Position numbers and translations under genes: made by a program
Notes under the pieces: model-generated
Told to the model about the DNA's origin: nothing
What the model saw: only the letters and a program-made list of their open reading frames with translations
Databases searched by the model: none
Assembly: GCF_963675165.1 (NCBI RefSeq)
Contig: NC_087385.1
Coordinates: forward strand, 3,038,501 to 3,102,500
DNA length: 64,000 nucleotides
Origin: Halichondria panicea
Taxonomy: Eukaryota > Porifera > Demospongiae > Suberitida > Halichondriidae
Reading direction: 5' to 3'
Part shown: one piece after another, positions 12,801 through 22,771 of the stretch
How the letters are laid out: each line of letters starts with the position of its first letter
How positions within the stretch are numbered: position 1 is the first letter of the stretch

Positions 12801-13046
12801 CACAGTTGCAACACCTGCAGACGACACGAAGGAATGTCCTGCCGAGTACCACCACCCCCCCCATTGCCTACTTTTAGAGTTCAAGAAGCACCACCCTTTA
12901 CGAGCACTGGTGTTGATTTTGCTGGACCATTGTACGTCAAGCATCCTGGTGGAGTGCAAACGAAGGTTTGGATAGTATTATACACTTGTTGTGTTACCAG
13001 AGCTATCCACCTGGACCTTGTGAGTGACATGTCGGCACCCGTTTAG
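9426..13046 (+). CDS. pol: Pol of the BEL/Pao element: protease, reverse transcriptase, RNase H, integrase N-part
   Basis: Meaningful pol sequence begins at about 9790, after the gag overlap; the upstream part of this open frame is a gag shadow. Visible in order: aspartic protease MVMDTGSQRSYIT (Asp at 9960), reverse transcriptase with KVRVVYDASAKT, TADIEKAFLMI and the YVDD box (11202-11213), RNase H with YCDASLSAYAAVIY and HCFIDSQVALCWI, then the integrase zinc finger (H..H..CNTCRRH) and first catalytic Asp in GVDFAGPLYV. The frame ends at 13046, inside the integrase core, where roughly ten residues expected between the first and second catalytic aspartates are missing. Confidence 0.85.
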   Translation: MKRRFRLENGQQHGRILNLRGELKPVDQRNTRLERHYLPRPPHSNAAFVNESMLRKIVERLQALSLVARLSEELVDATYVLERGMCPGTAAAESSVVVAKEGTMSRYVQANLGERHQKNKQQESPRTGGLDPEAPPFQLPKTGLLWTYSSKPVLLQTARATAYNPDCPSTSLSVRMVMDTGSQRSYITNSARSRLELTAAGEQRMTIMTFGSAQNGDSVCEYVKLGLKLKNGETQNLSLFTVPTICEPLKPHPLVDYRRTYPHLSGLEFADDPEDAETIHVDMLVGSDHYWDLVTGALQRGTNGPVAIETRLGWVLSGPISTPSMDSHGLITHSLHITCEGFEEKMLNDTMRSFWELESFGIPNTDRSLYDKLRDTIEFREGRYEVQLPWKAPRLDLPNNYALSLKRLKGLLRRLRHDPDVLREYDMVIKTQFEQGIVELVEDLANRPDVHYLPHHPVIRKDKMTTKVRVVYDASAKTSGPSLNDCLDQGPKFDQKILDILCPFRTHRVAVTADIEKAFLMISVAAKDRDFLRFLWVDDAVKDEPRIVVYRFARVVFGVNASPFLLNATIRHHLEIHADTHREIVSKVIRSIYVDDIVTGSQSEEQAYQLYSEAKTLLKTGAFNLRKFYTNATRLQAKVDLEESAQHQDEPKPMETYSQSTLSGNGELCDAEQRILGLKWNITSDQIIFSLADLAEQARRLEPTKRNVISLIGRVYDPLGFLAPIVVRYKVFMQSLCKAKIGWDEKIPEASITQWSKLVLALEDAQPLTIPRCYLEAVQGEVLSYQLCGYCDASLSAYAAVIYLLIETKDKTHMRFVVAKTRVAPLKKQTVPRLELLSAVLLARLMNTTKLSLNPEIEISSFHCFIDSQVALCWIRNIGKSWKPFVQNRVSEIRNLFPVECWNHIPGVENPADVPSRGTTPLELLVNKLWRDGPSMPFRYSDKATDDDLPSECLEELPASEKRAVHGLLTIEESSVTNLIQVNNFSDINKLVNVLTYVLKFCSYMKRLISPTTVCKNERMIAEVLLIKEAQLLLRDHKNFLMWEKQLFLFEDEHGVLRSRGRIANATLPYSTKHPIILPSDHPLTTMYIRQSHSRVLHNGVKETLTELRSRFWVIKGRSVVKQVLHSCNTCRRHEGMSCRVPPPPPLPTFRVQEAPPFTSTGVDFAGPLYVKHPGGVQTKVWIVLYTCCVTRAIHLDLVSDMSAPV

Positions 13047-13978
13047 CGCGAGGAGAGGCTTACCTGCAATGATGATATCTGATAATGGCAAAACTTTTGT
13101 AGCAGCAGCCAAGACCATCAAGAGGGTCGTATCCAGCCCAGAAGTACAGAACTATCTGGAAGGAACTGGTTGTGAATGGAGATTCAATGTCCCAAGGGCC
13201 CCATGGTGGGGAGGCTTGTTTGAACGACTTGTCAGATCGACTAAACGTTGCTTGAGGAAGGCTTTAGGTCAAGCCAAGTTTTCGTATGACGAATTGCTGA
13301 CTGCCTTGGTAGAGATTGAGATGGTGCTAAACTCTAGACCACTCACCTACATTTCTGCAGATGATTTGGATGAACCTCTCACACCTTCACACCTGCTTGT
13401 TGGCCGACGACTTATGAGCTTTCCGGACCACCTATTTTGTGACGAGGATACTGATTGCGAAGTGGACAGTTACCAACTAAATGCTCGATTGAAACATCTT
13501 AATTACTCATTGGATGCCTTTTGGAAAAGATGGAGAAAAGAATATTTGGTGGAATTGCGTGAAGCGCACCGTCACTATCGCAGTAATGGAGAACCACAAA
13601 TCACTGAAGGTGACGTTGTTGTTGTTTACTCAGATGCCCAACCCCGTAGCTTTTGGAAGCTCGGAAGAATTGAACGACTACTAGTTGGAGCCGATGGCCA
13701 AATCAGGGCAGCTAGTAGCTAGTGTTAGAATCAGTAACAAGGGACGCACATCAGTAATGAACAGGCCCATCCAGCATTTGTACCCACTTGAGGCGGCCCC
13801 ACCAGCTGATCCTGTGTTGGACGATCCTGCATTGGAACCCACTGACGACAGCAAGAATCCCGACCAATCAACTAACGTTTCGCTGAGACCAAAGAGGTCT
13901 GCTGCTGCATTGGCTCGTGACCGTATTCTAGCACAGGCAGCCTCTGATATGGAATTCGACACTGATAATGGAATTTGA
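13024..13978 (+). pseudogene. pol: C-terminal part of BEL/Pao integrase, out of frame
   Basis: This segment continues the integrase in other frames. 13047-13722 has ISDNGKTF (second catalytic Asp) and GGLFERLVRSTK (catalytic Glu), then the C-terminal region with LTPSHLLVGRRL. A second break lies at 13710-13723, an exact tandem duplication of the 7-mer AGCTAGT, after which the usual C-terminal tail (RPIQHLYPLE) continues in the frame of 13685-13978. Together with the deletion/frameshift near 13045 this prevents production of a complete integrase. Confidence 0.82.
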
Positions 13979-14074
13979 CAAATAATGAATATGAACATGT
14001 GAACACATAAAACGTTTTAATTGTTAGCCTTTACACATTTTAGTTGACCACGTAGCGTGTCAAAGTGGGGAGAG

Positions 14075-14267
14075 TGTTGGACAATTTCATTGGCTATCTA
14101 TTTATAGTTTACTGTCATTACGTAATGTTATGTATGCCATGTGCGTTGAGAAGTATCTCACTGCAAAAATCGAAATAAGTGTTAGTTAACGTTTGAACTA
14201 TCTAATATAATCCTAGTCAGCAGTAGCACCTCAGTGCATGGAATAGCTCTCTCTCCGAAATATTACA
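14075..14267 (+). repeat. 3' LTR of BEL/Pao element
   Basis: 193 bp, the same as the 5' LTR plus one extra GTTA near 14184. Followed directly by the target duplication AGGAT (14268-14272). Confidence 0.93.
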
Positions 14268-15154
14268 AGGATAGTCGGCTTCTCCACCACCAGCCCTGCC
14301 ATCTCCTTGCGTCGCACAGTCTGTACAGTGTCTGGTTTAAGTGTAGTCTTAAATTATGACTGCAGTCGGAGCGCCCTATTGTTAAGGGCCTTAAATTATG
14401 TGCCCCCACTGCACCAGCAGTCGGATCCCCTACCCCAGTACCTGTGCCAACCTCGTGCTGGTGAGCGTCCTATTGTTATGGTTGTAATGGCCTTAAATGA
14501 TGTGTGTCTAACATCAACTACCACTGCACCAGTCCACCTGTACTTGCGTCCTGTGTGCAGCAAGTTGTTAAGTGTATTCATAGCTCTTAAGTCTGTCTAC
14601 CCTCTGTCTTAAGTGTAAGGTAGGTTGTTAAGTGCAATTACTTGAGGATGGCACACTCTCTGCTGATCATTCCTTTGACCTCTTGGTTCTCGGATGCGTG
14701 TCCTATTGTTAGTACATTTCGCTCTCCCAGGTACTTTAAGAGTTTCACACTTTCACACTCTTGAGACTGACCTCAGGTAGAGTGCCGTCCTTCTTCACCT
14801 TCCGAGCCTTCAACCACTTCCTTTTCTTTCGAAGCAGGACTCGTCAGGATCGGAAGAGTGTGAACTCAGTTCAACCTGTGTAAAGTAGTAATATGTATTG
14901 ATTAAGTAATGTGTAACACCGTCCCGTCCCTTTCTGGACCCTGCCGACCATTTACCAGCAACCGAAAAAAGGGTCAGAGGTCAGCAACTTATGGATGGCA
15001 CTGAGCACCCCACTGAGCACCCCATCATTGTGAGCACTTGGTTGAGCACTTGGTCTGTCACGTGAGACTTCTCCCCAACCGTCAGATGAGAGATGAGGAA
15101 GCCCCGTCACGTGATTCTCCGTCACGTGATTCTCCCCTCGACGAGACGAATCCC

Positions 15155-15250
15155 TGGCTATAACCCTAACCCCTAACCGAAATGTATTTCTAACGCTAAT
15201 CTAACGCTAATCTCTCCTAAACCTAACCTATCTATCCTAACCCCTTCTAA
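15155..15250. repeat. Degenerate telomere-like C/A-rich tract
   Basis: Several CCCTAA-like words occur in a row (AACCCTAACCCCTAACC, then TCTAACGCTAATC twice, CCTAAACCTAACC, CCTAACCCC). They resemble diverged TTAGGG telomere units read on the other strand. It is short and irregular, so it may be an interstitial telomere scar or a simple-sequence drift product. Confidence 0.35.
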
Positions 15251-15671
15251 ACCTATTATGTATTATAATTTATACAGTTATACAAGTTATACAGTTATAC
15301 AAGTTAATTGTATAGTGTGTACATGTATAGTGTGTACACTGCAAAAAAAGTACACTGCAAAAAAGGTTTTGTTAAATCAACAAAAGTTGTTGTGGTAACA
15401 AATTGACTTGTAATTAATTTGTGAGGGGATTTCCTATAGTAAACAAATGACCACGGTTAGTTTAGCTCCTCGAGGAACCCTGCACAGTACAGACTGATAC
15501 TTATAACTATTAGACTATAATACAACAGAGACGCTGCTACACTCTATCATGAGGAAGAGAGGACCACCAATTAGAGAGGACCACCAATTACTTCTTTCTT
15601 TCCTGTGGCTAAAAGGAGCAGAGTATGATCTAATCAACAATAAAAATTAATTATTAATAATAGGAAAAATA

Positions 15672-15996
15672 ATGTCAACAGATGTTAATGATCCTGAGGC
15701 AAGTAGCACAGAGTCTGTCACTCTCGCGGACAGTCACAGTTCTGATGAAGACACTGTTTGTCCTGCGCTTCTATTGGTCCTTCTGCTGCAAAGGAATAGG
15801 ACATCGGTAAACTATTAGAACAAAACGTTGATTTGCATAAGCTAAGCAGGGATGATAGGTCTGAGGAACATCAAACAATCATGAGATTGACTTGTCGTGA
15901 GTGTGTATCCGATCCGAGCCTCAAGTTAATGGATAAATCTACAGTTAGTCTACAGTATATACAGAGTGTTCTTTATCACAATCGTTCAATAAGATA
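15672..15996 (+). pseudogene. Possible small gene fragment with one frameshift
   Basis: An ATG at about 15672 opens an acidic serine-rich segment (DVNDPEASSTESVTLADSHS), which runs out of frame near 15770. A neighbouring frame then continues with a charged, helix-like segment (LLEQNVDLHKLSRDDRSEEH) ending with a stop near 15996. The composition looks coding but I recognise no family. It may be the N-terminus of a decayed transposase or a chance reading. Confidence 0.22.
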
Positions 15997-18527
15997 AAAT
16001 ACGGTAAATAATAAATTAATTGTCCACCGATTAAAATACGACTTGGTATCTACCGTATAGCGGGTAATTCGTTCAACTCGAGAAAAGGTGAGTAAAATCA
16101 TTTAATTAAAAGCATCACATCACATCACCCTCCACCCTCCACCCTCCACTAAGAAAAAATTTTTCCACACACTTGATCCTTTCCTTAGCTATAAGTCTGT
16201 CTTAGCTATAAGTCTGTGGTGGGTAGATCTCTGCGCATGTGCAGACCGGTTACCGGTTAAGCAAGAAACCCTGTACCACTCGTCAGCAAGGTAGGCTCTC
16301 TGTCTCTTTGTTCCTCCAATTAGTCCCGTTGTCACGGGAGTGACCCCCCGGTCATTCCTGCCTAAGGTATGGGGGGGTCTTATAGACTTTTATCATACAA
16401 TTGTATAATGGTTTAGACCATCTGCCTATAATTCATGATACCGGTTTTTAGGTACACTTTTGGCTCCAATCAAAAGATATTTACATTTAAGTACAACTAC
16501 AACTACTCACACATTTGTGGTAATCTACTCTTGAATGAACTGTACCTTGCTATTAACCATCCTGGCTCACATTGGCCGGAACACCCACACCTGGGGATTG
16601 TAATTAAACGACTATAAAAGGGCGTGCCGTGGGCAGCTCCGACCGGATGCAACGGGAAAATGAAAAAATGACAAAAGATAAATTTGTTTGAGTCTTACAA
16701 AAAGACGCTATAATGTATCACTTCCTTTGATACGCCTTCTTCCTGAGTATAGCGTGAGCTCTCGCACGAGGTAGTTCGTTCAAACCAGAACAAAGCTACA
16801 AACTTATTTTCAGCGTGCTAGGCACGGTTTTAGGCACCACGATAGCGCTAAGCATGCCAGAGGCTCATTGCCCTTGGACAACTAGTTACAACCCCCGACC
16901 ATAAAGTCGTGCCCAGAATTCAGATGTGATATTTACTTGGCAATACCAACGCCAGTGATGATCATTTGTGAGCGAAAAAAAAACATTTTCCCGTCTGTGC
17001 ACTAGCAACCCATCGCTGTTTCAAGACTGCCACTTAGTTTGTAATTAGAACATTACGCAATTCAATGAAATATTGGAAAAGTGGGTGTGGTTTTCTATCT
17101 GTCTGTTTGTTTGTGCAATTTGTTTGTGCAATATTCATACCCATGGCCCATGGGTAGTTATTAGTTATTCATTTAAATCGCATGCAAGCAGAGTAACTGA
17201 ATGACACCAAATGCGCATAGCAAACCATCAGTAACCACTGATCAGCTGGAACAGGAAGAGGAAGAGGAAGTGTTACACTACGGACGTTTTTTGTAACAAG
17301 ATATTACTTGATAAAAATGTTATTGCATACATACACAAATAAACATACACAAATAATAATGAATATAACATTAAGTATTAACGTCGAATCAAGAGTGCAC
17401 TCGCCAAGCACTGTGGTTCAGCGGTTGAAAGTATACTATATATTCTCGATGTGTTCAGCAGTAATGATGTGGACACAACTCGTCCTACTGCAATAATATT
17501 ATGTAGCTATGGATGGGATACCTCGTGGTCGTGGTCTGCTGCCTAGTTTGTTCTAGCTCACAGTGTTGGTGGCAGGCCAAGAAAACAAGCCCTTTCGGTC
17601 ATGCATTCAGTATGTCCACACCCTCCCGGTAATTGCCCCAAACGCTATTTTCGAATGCTCATGGACAAACCGATCGAGCTGGCTTGTGGTAGTCTGGCTT
17701 GGTCGCGAGTAGAGTCTCAAAGTCCCTGCTGCCACTCAGAACCTGCTGCCACTCAGAACACCTCGATGACCTGAACACCTCCGTCTGCCGTCTGAGAACC
17801 GTTAGGAAGTGTGTGTGCAAAACGTGGTCACCACCTTAGAATTCATAAGGACAGCATGTGTGGGACTACACCTACTGAGCATACCAGAAGACGCAACTAA
17901 CTCAAATCTAAACTGATTATGCACAACTCTAGCAGGAGGACAGGTGAGAACAATTATTATTGTTAATACGCCTCTAACCTTGGGTGCAAGTGAGCTCACG
18001 TAGAGTGGCCAGTGGGAGTGTGGCCGGTGGGAGTGCTATCCTGAGACGCCGCATGTACGAAAGTGGGTGAGCGGTGGTGATGAGGCCATACAAATGAGCA
18101 ACGAGATCAGGACGACTGGGCACGAAGAGCGGGAGAAGCAGCTAAAGGGTGATTTCGTCTTCAATACCAAGTTATGACTTATGAAACGGTAAATAAATCC
18201 AGGACTTTTTTAACCAAACAATTCCATCTTAGCATCCGAATGTGAAGATTGCTTCCGAGAAGAACTCAAGAGTCAGGATGGCTGGGAGAAGATTGAAAAC
18301 ATGTGAGGGTACATTAACCAATAATACATGCACACAAACAACTGTGTACAATGCACTTACGATGTATTTAATTTAATTTAGAGAGCTTGGTGGGGATAAG
18401 TGACCTTCCAAATTTGTAACATTGATCACCCCAATTAACAGTTCAATGTATTGCAATTCTTATATTTCAAGGTTGAACTATATAGCAGGTTGAGCCTTAT
18501 TAGTTATTGCAGTCTATAATTAGTAAC

Positions 18528-18607
18528 TATTCTAGAACATTCTGACAGGTTAACTATGTGTATAATTGTTTTTGTGTCAGTCTTCCATTAAACATAAACT
18601 TTGAACA
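18528..18607 (+). repeat. Dispersed repeat, copy 1
   Basis: About 80 bp (CTATTCTAGAACATTCTGAC through CATTAAACATAAACTTTGAA) recurs in the same orientation at 21767-21848, with a few substitutions and small gaps. The pair brackets about 3.2 kb. It might be the end of a repeat family or direct repeats of a larger element. Confidence 0.7.
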
Positions 18608-18769
18608 GGTTATGGACAGGTTATGGGCCCAGTCAACGCGAGGACTGTAGGAGACAAGACTCAGAAGTAAAAAAAGAACTAAGTCTTCAGGCAATTGCAG
18701 AACTAGATCTAGCTACACGTTTGAGTAGCTACACGTTTGAGGGTAGCTACACGTTTGAGAAAGTCTAGT

Positions 18770-19042
18770 ATGGAAAAATTGGATAACTTGGAAGTTTCAG
18801 ATGAACTATGGAGAAGTGCTGCAGCGGTACGGACTAATTTTCAGCAAAAGACGCTTTTTCTTTTTCGTCATGGCAGTCCAAGGACAGCACTCAATTTAGG
18901 AATAGCAGTACTTCAGAATGGAAATGAGGAAATGACTACACACCTTGAAAGAACTTACCGACAGATTGATGCGCCAGGTGGTTACGCTCTTAGACCCAAA
19001 CCATATGCTACCGTTGTCACAGCTCACAGTTGGAGAGACTAA
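18770..19042 (+). CDS. Unidentified small protein or gene fragment
   Basis: 90 residues from ATG at 18770 (MEKLDNLEVSDELWRSAAAV) to a TAG at 19040. It reads like a folded, non-repetitive soluble domain, with FLFRHGSPRTALNLGIAVLQ in the middle and GGYALRPKPYATVV near the end. I do not recognise the family. It is followed within about 110 bp by a dispersed repeat also found at 56 kb, so it may be the N-terminal exon of a longer gene or part of a mobile element. Confidence 0.35.
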   Translation: MEKLDNLEVSDELWRSAAAVRTNFQQKTLFLFRHGSPRTALNLGIAVLQNGNEEMTTHLERTYRQIDAPGGYALRPKPYATVVTAHSWRD

Positions 19043-19150
19043 CTCCTAACTCTACAACAGTTGATACTTCATGAGGAGAGAGACACAAAACGAAGCGACA
19101 AATACCAGCAGAGGAGACTTGGAGCTGCAACCACGCCTGACAAGAGCTCA

Positions 19151-19331
19151 GGACTGTCCAAATTAAAATGACGTGGAATTTTGTTATAATGATATTCATG
19201 CGTGCGACGTCATCGCTTTGGAATGTTTATCACGTGCGTGGGTGGCAAATGTCTGTAATTACTAGTGAGGGCGGAGCTTGGGTCACATGACACTGTATTA
19301 AAGTTGACCGTAGCCTGAAAGCATTTGTTGT
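19151..19331 (+). repeat. Dispersed repeat pair, copy at 19 kb
   Basis: From GGACTGTCCAAATTAAAATG to TTTGTTGTA this matches 56098-56265 in the same orientation, with scattered substitutions and small indels. No coding content. Probably a short interspersed or MITE-type family. Confidence 0.8.
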
Positions 19332-19343
19332 AGGCTACCTGCC

Positions 19344-20084
19344 TTAACCCTTTCCCGGCTTTAGCCGTCATATGACGCGAGCTATGCGCAGTACCAGCAC
19401 ATGCGCATTGGGCTGCTCTTTCACGTGGTATCTACGCTTCATGCAGTACTGTCGAAAGAAAAGTGACCGTTTGCTACAAGATCTTCGTAGTACAACCTTA
19501 GCGAGGTTCTAGGGCAGCTAGACAGTGCCTTGTTGAGTAAGAGGACAGTGACTGGGATCATACCAAGAGAGGAAACTACTTTTCAGAGGTCAAGCTATAA
19601 ATATAGAGCCTGAAGAACCGGAGGAAGAAGCATGAACCAAAGTCCTGGAGCTTGTAAGTAACTATGGAGTATCATAATGTAGTCTTCAGTATGGTATGCT
19701 TAGTCTAGTTAGTACACAAGTGGACATCATGAGCCACCATTGAACTTGTAAACCTGTGTGTAGGTGAAGAAAACGTTTCCCGATATGACCTCGCAGACTG
19801 CTGATTGAACCATGAACCATGTCACCGTGAGAACATTGAGAACACTTATTTAGTGTCTTTAGTTATTCATACAATATTCATAATTGTGAAATGTGTAAAA
19901 AAAATTGTTAATTATTGGGGGTGGTCAGTTGCTAGGTAACGATGATGATGTCATGGTACCCCCAGGATATGGGGTACCTGTAGGAAATAGTTGCAAGTGA
20001 TTACAATGCATGGTTCATGAGATATGTATTTTTAAAGAATTTATTCTGTATTTTGTTTTTTTAATTAAAGCCGGGAAGGGTTAA
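19344..20084. mobile_element. TTAA-flanked MITE (piggyBac-like)
   Basis: The left end is TTAA followed by CCCTTTCCCGGCTTTAG (19344 on). The right end reverse-complements to CCCTTCCCGGCTTTAAT followed by TTAA (20081-20084). TTAA target duplication and CCCTTT-type inverted ends are hallmarks of piggyBac-family elements. The left end also has GTCATATGAC just inside. The interior (about 730 bp) has no transposase, so it is non-autonomous. A diverged inverted match to its left part lies at 26420-26538. Confidence 0.8.
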
Positions 20085-20311
20085 ACTAAGACTTGCCTTA
20101 ACCGTCACGGGCCACAATCGGGCCACAATCGTGGCCCGCAATAGTGAATTTTTTTGCGAAATTCTAATTCTGCGATACTTAGGAAGAAGTAGCTCGAACT
20201 ATGCACATCCCTGTATAGAGGAAGAGCTGTAGAATCACGTGCAATTTAGTCTAGAATTTTCCAAGCCACGTTGCTATGTTAAAATTTCATTAGCATCTTA
20301 GATGTGCCGAT

Positions 20312-20536
20312 ATGCTTGAACAGCTTGAGGACAGCAATGGCGATGTCTCCTCTGGTGATGACAGTGCTTATGAAGGAGAGGGGATAGTAGGATACCTCCC
20401 AAAGGCTACCAGCTTTATGCACGCTGATGAACTGTCTGGGACTGAGGACATGCATGACATGGACCTAGACGCTAGAGCTATGGACCAGGACGGTGAAAGA
20501 CCAGGAGAGGGCTCACTGTGTGTCTCTGGCAAGTAG
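20312..20536 (+). CDS. Short acidic open frame, unknown
   Basis: 74 residues, strongly acidic (MLEQLEDSNGDVSSGDDSAY onward), ending with TAG at 20534. Acidic leaders like this are common at the start of piggyBac-type transposases, and a piggyBac-like MITE is 230 bp upstream, but no catalytic domain follows. I treat it as a possible decayed N-terminus or chance. Confidence 0.2.
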   Translation: MLEQLEDSNGDVSSGDDSAYEGEGIVGYLPKATSFMHADELSGTEDMHDMDLDARAMDQDGERPGEGSLCVSGK

Positions 20537-22354
20537 TAGCTAGAATATCAGTAGTAAGTATAGTATAGCTAAAATAGAATTAGCAGTAATATAGAATTAG
20601 CAGTAATGAACAGTCTTTATGTGAGCTTGTAAATTTCATAGATCGTTCACCGATATAGTAGATATAGTAATACATGTACGTAACATGTACTTCAAATTGA
20701 TATATCTTAGCACTGTTACATTCATATGATGTGAAAATCAAGCTTAGTCAAGCTTGGGATTTTATCTCACCGCTGGCCGAGCATAATAACCGTGGTGGTT
20801 GTTATGGCAACACATGTTGCACCATTTTATTCCTTGTTGTATGGGCATTCTAATGGTATATGGTTCTAGGCATTTTATTGCTCTGGAAACCCGATAGAGA
20901 ATTTACAGACCTCATTGTTAATTAAGAATCCGACGGTTAAAGGAAGACTATTAGATAGTCTCTGGGTAGCCATCCAAAATGAAGCTCAATTTCCAAAAAA
21001 CTAATTAGCTTAATTCAATTATGCTAATTAGTCCCATAAAATGGTGATGACGTCATGGCAGTTTTGTAAGAAGAACTACAAATGCGGACATGAAGAAGCT
21101 AAGATCAAGCTTCAAGCTGCTTCAAAAACAAGGCTAGATGAACATCTCATAGCTAATCAAGCTGGGGAAGAGTAAGAGTTACTGCATTCTTGAGATACAC
21201 CAGAGCTAAAGAAGCCAGCATAGCTAAGGCAGTTTTGCACATATCCAGCTAGAAACATACTCCTAACCAAGTACCACCGCATTTGTTGCTAAAGATATTG
21301 GAGAATAGTTCCAGCAGCTAGCTAAGCAAGTACCTAGGACACATGACTTCACTTGCAATGAAAAACATTATGAATCTCATTAACACATTAACACATTAAC
21401 ACTACATCATCTACATTAAATGTTGGCAATGAATAAAATTAATGTTATCAGTGCCTGACCCAGGCCTTAAGTACCCAGACCTGCTGCGCAACTTGCAACT
21501 CAAGAAGCTACATCTGTGAATCTGGAGAAGTAATCTGTTTGAAGACAACCAAGGAACAATTGCTATGGTAAAGATCGCACCAAACATATTTATATCAAGT
21601 ACCACTATGTGCGAGAAATCCAAGTGACTTATTGCCCAACTGTTAACCAAGTCATTCGTCTTTGGGAATTTTGGAACCTTTCATTAATGGGAGTGTTGTT
21701 AATGGGAGTGTTGAGGAGTGTTGAACATATAATTTTGATTATGACTTATTTATATTTAGTATAACTATTCTAAAACATTCTGACAGGTTCTTATTTAACC
21801 ATGTGTAGTGTATAATTGTTTTTGTCCATTAAACATAAACTTTGAACAATTCTGACACCTTGCATTCCGCAAGTATTGATTGCGATTGATTGCGAGCCAG
21901 ATGCAAAGACAAAAGAGAAGAAAGTGAAGCAGTAAGCACTGTATGTAGTCTGTATGTACATTATCCATAGTAAATGTATGGTTTACATTGATCATCAGAG
22001 CTCCATGTACTAACTGGATATCTTGAGCTAGGAAGTAGTCATGGTTGCTTGAGAGTGAGAGTGATCAGAGTGTAGGGGGAGTCAGAGTGTAGAGGGAGCA
22101 TTGAAATATGCAGTAGCTGTTTAATGTAGTGTGAAAACAAGGATTCAAAAGTAACTTGTTTTGCGGGGGAGCTACTGGTTAACAATAAATTGTACATCAT
22201 GTTTAGTTCTACATGTTGCTTAATGATCGTTTATCGTTTTGGAATTATCGTTTTTATCATTTTTTTCCCAGGGGTACTCAGAAAATCAGAAAATCTGCCA
22301 AGACCCTTTTGTATCCTTTTGTATGCCAACAGCAGAGGGGATACACCATTGCCC
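20537..22354. other. Spacer without recognisable gene
   Basis: AT-rich. Contains an exact 17-bp tandem duplication (20574-20590 and 20591-20607), the second copy of the 80-bp dispersed repeat (21767-21848) and short direct repeats near 21380-21400 and 21690-21720. Open frames are short and do not look coding. Confidence 0.4.
21767..21848 (+). repeat. Dispersed repeat, copy 2
   Basis: Matches 18528-18607 in the same orientation (CTATTCTAAAACATTCTGAC through AACATAAACTTTGAA), with a small insertion after the CAGGTT. Confidence 0.7.
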
Positions 22355-22356
22355 GC

Positions 22357-22453
22357 GAATTGTGTGTGTTATGAGGCAGTCTAACTGGCAGTCTGCCCCG
22401 TTTACATGACGATTCAATCCGGATGAATTGTGTGTGTTATGAGGCAGTCTAAC
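22357..22453 (+). repeat. Tandem duplication at the left end of the Harbinger element
   Basis: GAATTGTGTGTGTTATGAGGCAGTCTAAC occurs at 22357-22385 and 22425-22453. The first copy is followed by a shortened version of the transposon end (GCCCCGTTTACATGACGATT at about 22396). This implies a duplication of about 68 bp that copied flank plus transposon end. Confidence 0.75.
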
Positions 22454-22771
22454 ACTAGAGCCCCGTTTACACGACGGACACGACGATTCAATCCGGATCA
22501 AATCCGGATTGAATCCGGGTCAGTTCTTGTCCAAACGAGCAAATTGTATCCGGGTTAGTGCGCATGTGTGTAAACGATAGGCGTGCCAGTAAAGCGAGTT
22601 GAAACGCCCCTAGTGCTAAAAAGAACAAGACTTGCACAAGATAAAGAACCTGAGACGGCTTGATCGTCGTTTGCGATGACTTTGGCGGTGCCCTGGATGC
22701 TTTTCGAAGGTAGTATGTAAGTAATATAAAAGATGCCTTAGGCCATAGGATACAAGTATTGCCTAGGAAGT

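Larger units (their letters stand above)
8309..14267 (+). mobile_element. BEL/Pao LTR retrotransposon, full length
   Basis: The element has two near-identical LTRs (8309-8497, 14075-14267; TG...CA ends), a perfect 5-bp target duplication AGGAT at 8304-8308 and 14268-14272, a TGG-starting candidate primer-binding site right after the 5' LTR (8498), and a purine-rich tract AAAGTGGGGAGAG (14062-14074) right before the 3' LTR. Inside is gag with zinc knuckles, then protease, reverse transcriptase, RNase H and integrase in that order, which is the BEL/Pao arrangement. The LTRs differ only by a 4-bp GTTA duplication, so insertion is recent, yet the internal reading frame is broken in three places. 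Confidence 0.95.
14268..18769. other. Long repeat-rich spacer
   Basis: No complete gene. Notable contents: a telomere-like C/A-rich tract (15155-15250); an exact 17-bp tandem duplication (15557-15573 and 15574-15590); a possible coding fragment at 15672-15996; CACCCTC repeats near 16125; an 80-bp dispersed repeat at 18528-18607; three tandem copies of a GTAGCTACACGTTTGAG-type unit at about 18710-18760. Plus-strand stretches near 18080-18175 and 18233-18300 read like short exons (the second is bounded by a TTAG acceptor and a GTGAGG donor) but their phases could not be joined. Confidence 0.45.

Noticed and set aside
16435..16617. 60-codon open frame in the spacer
   Set aside because: Composition follows local AT-rich sequence; no homology-like pattern.
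20117..20134. GGGCCACAATCGTGGCCC palindrome as a transposon terminus
   Set aside because: A good hairpin, but I could not find a partner end or target duplication.
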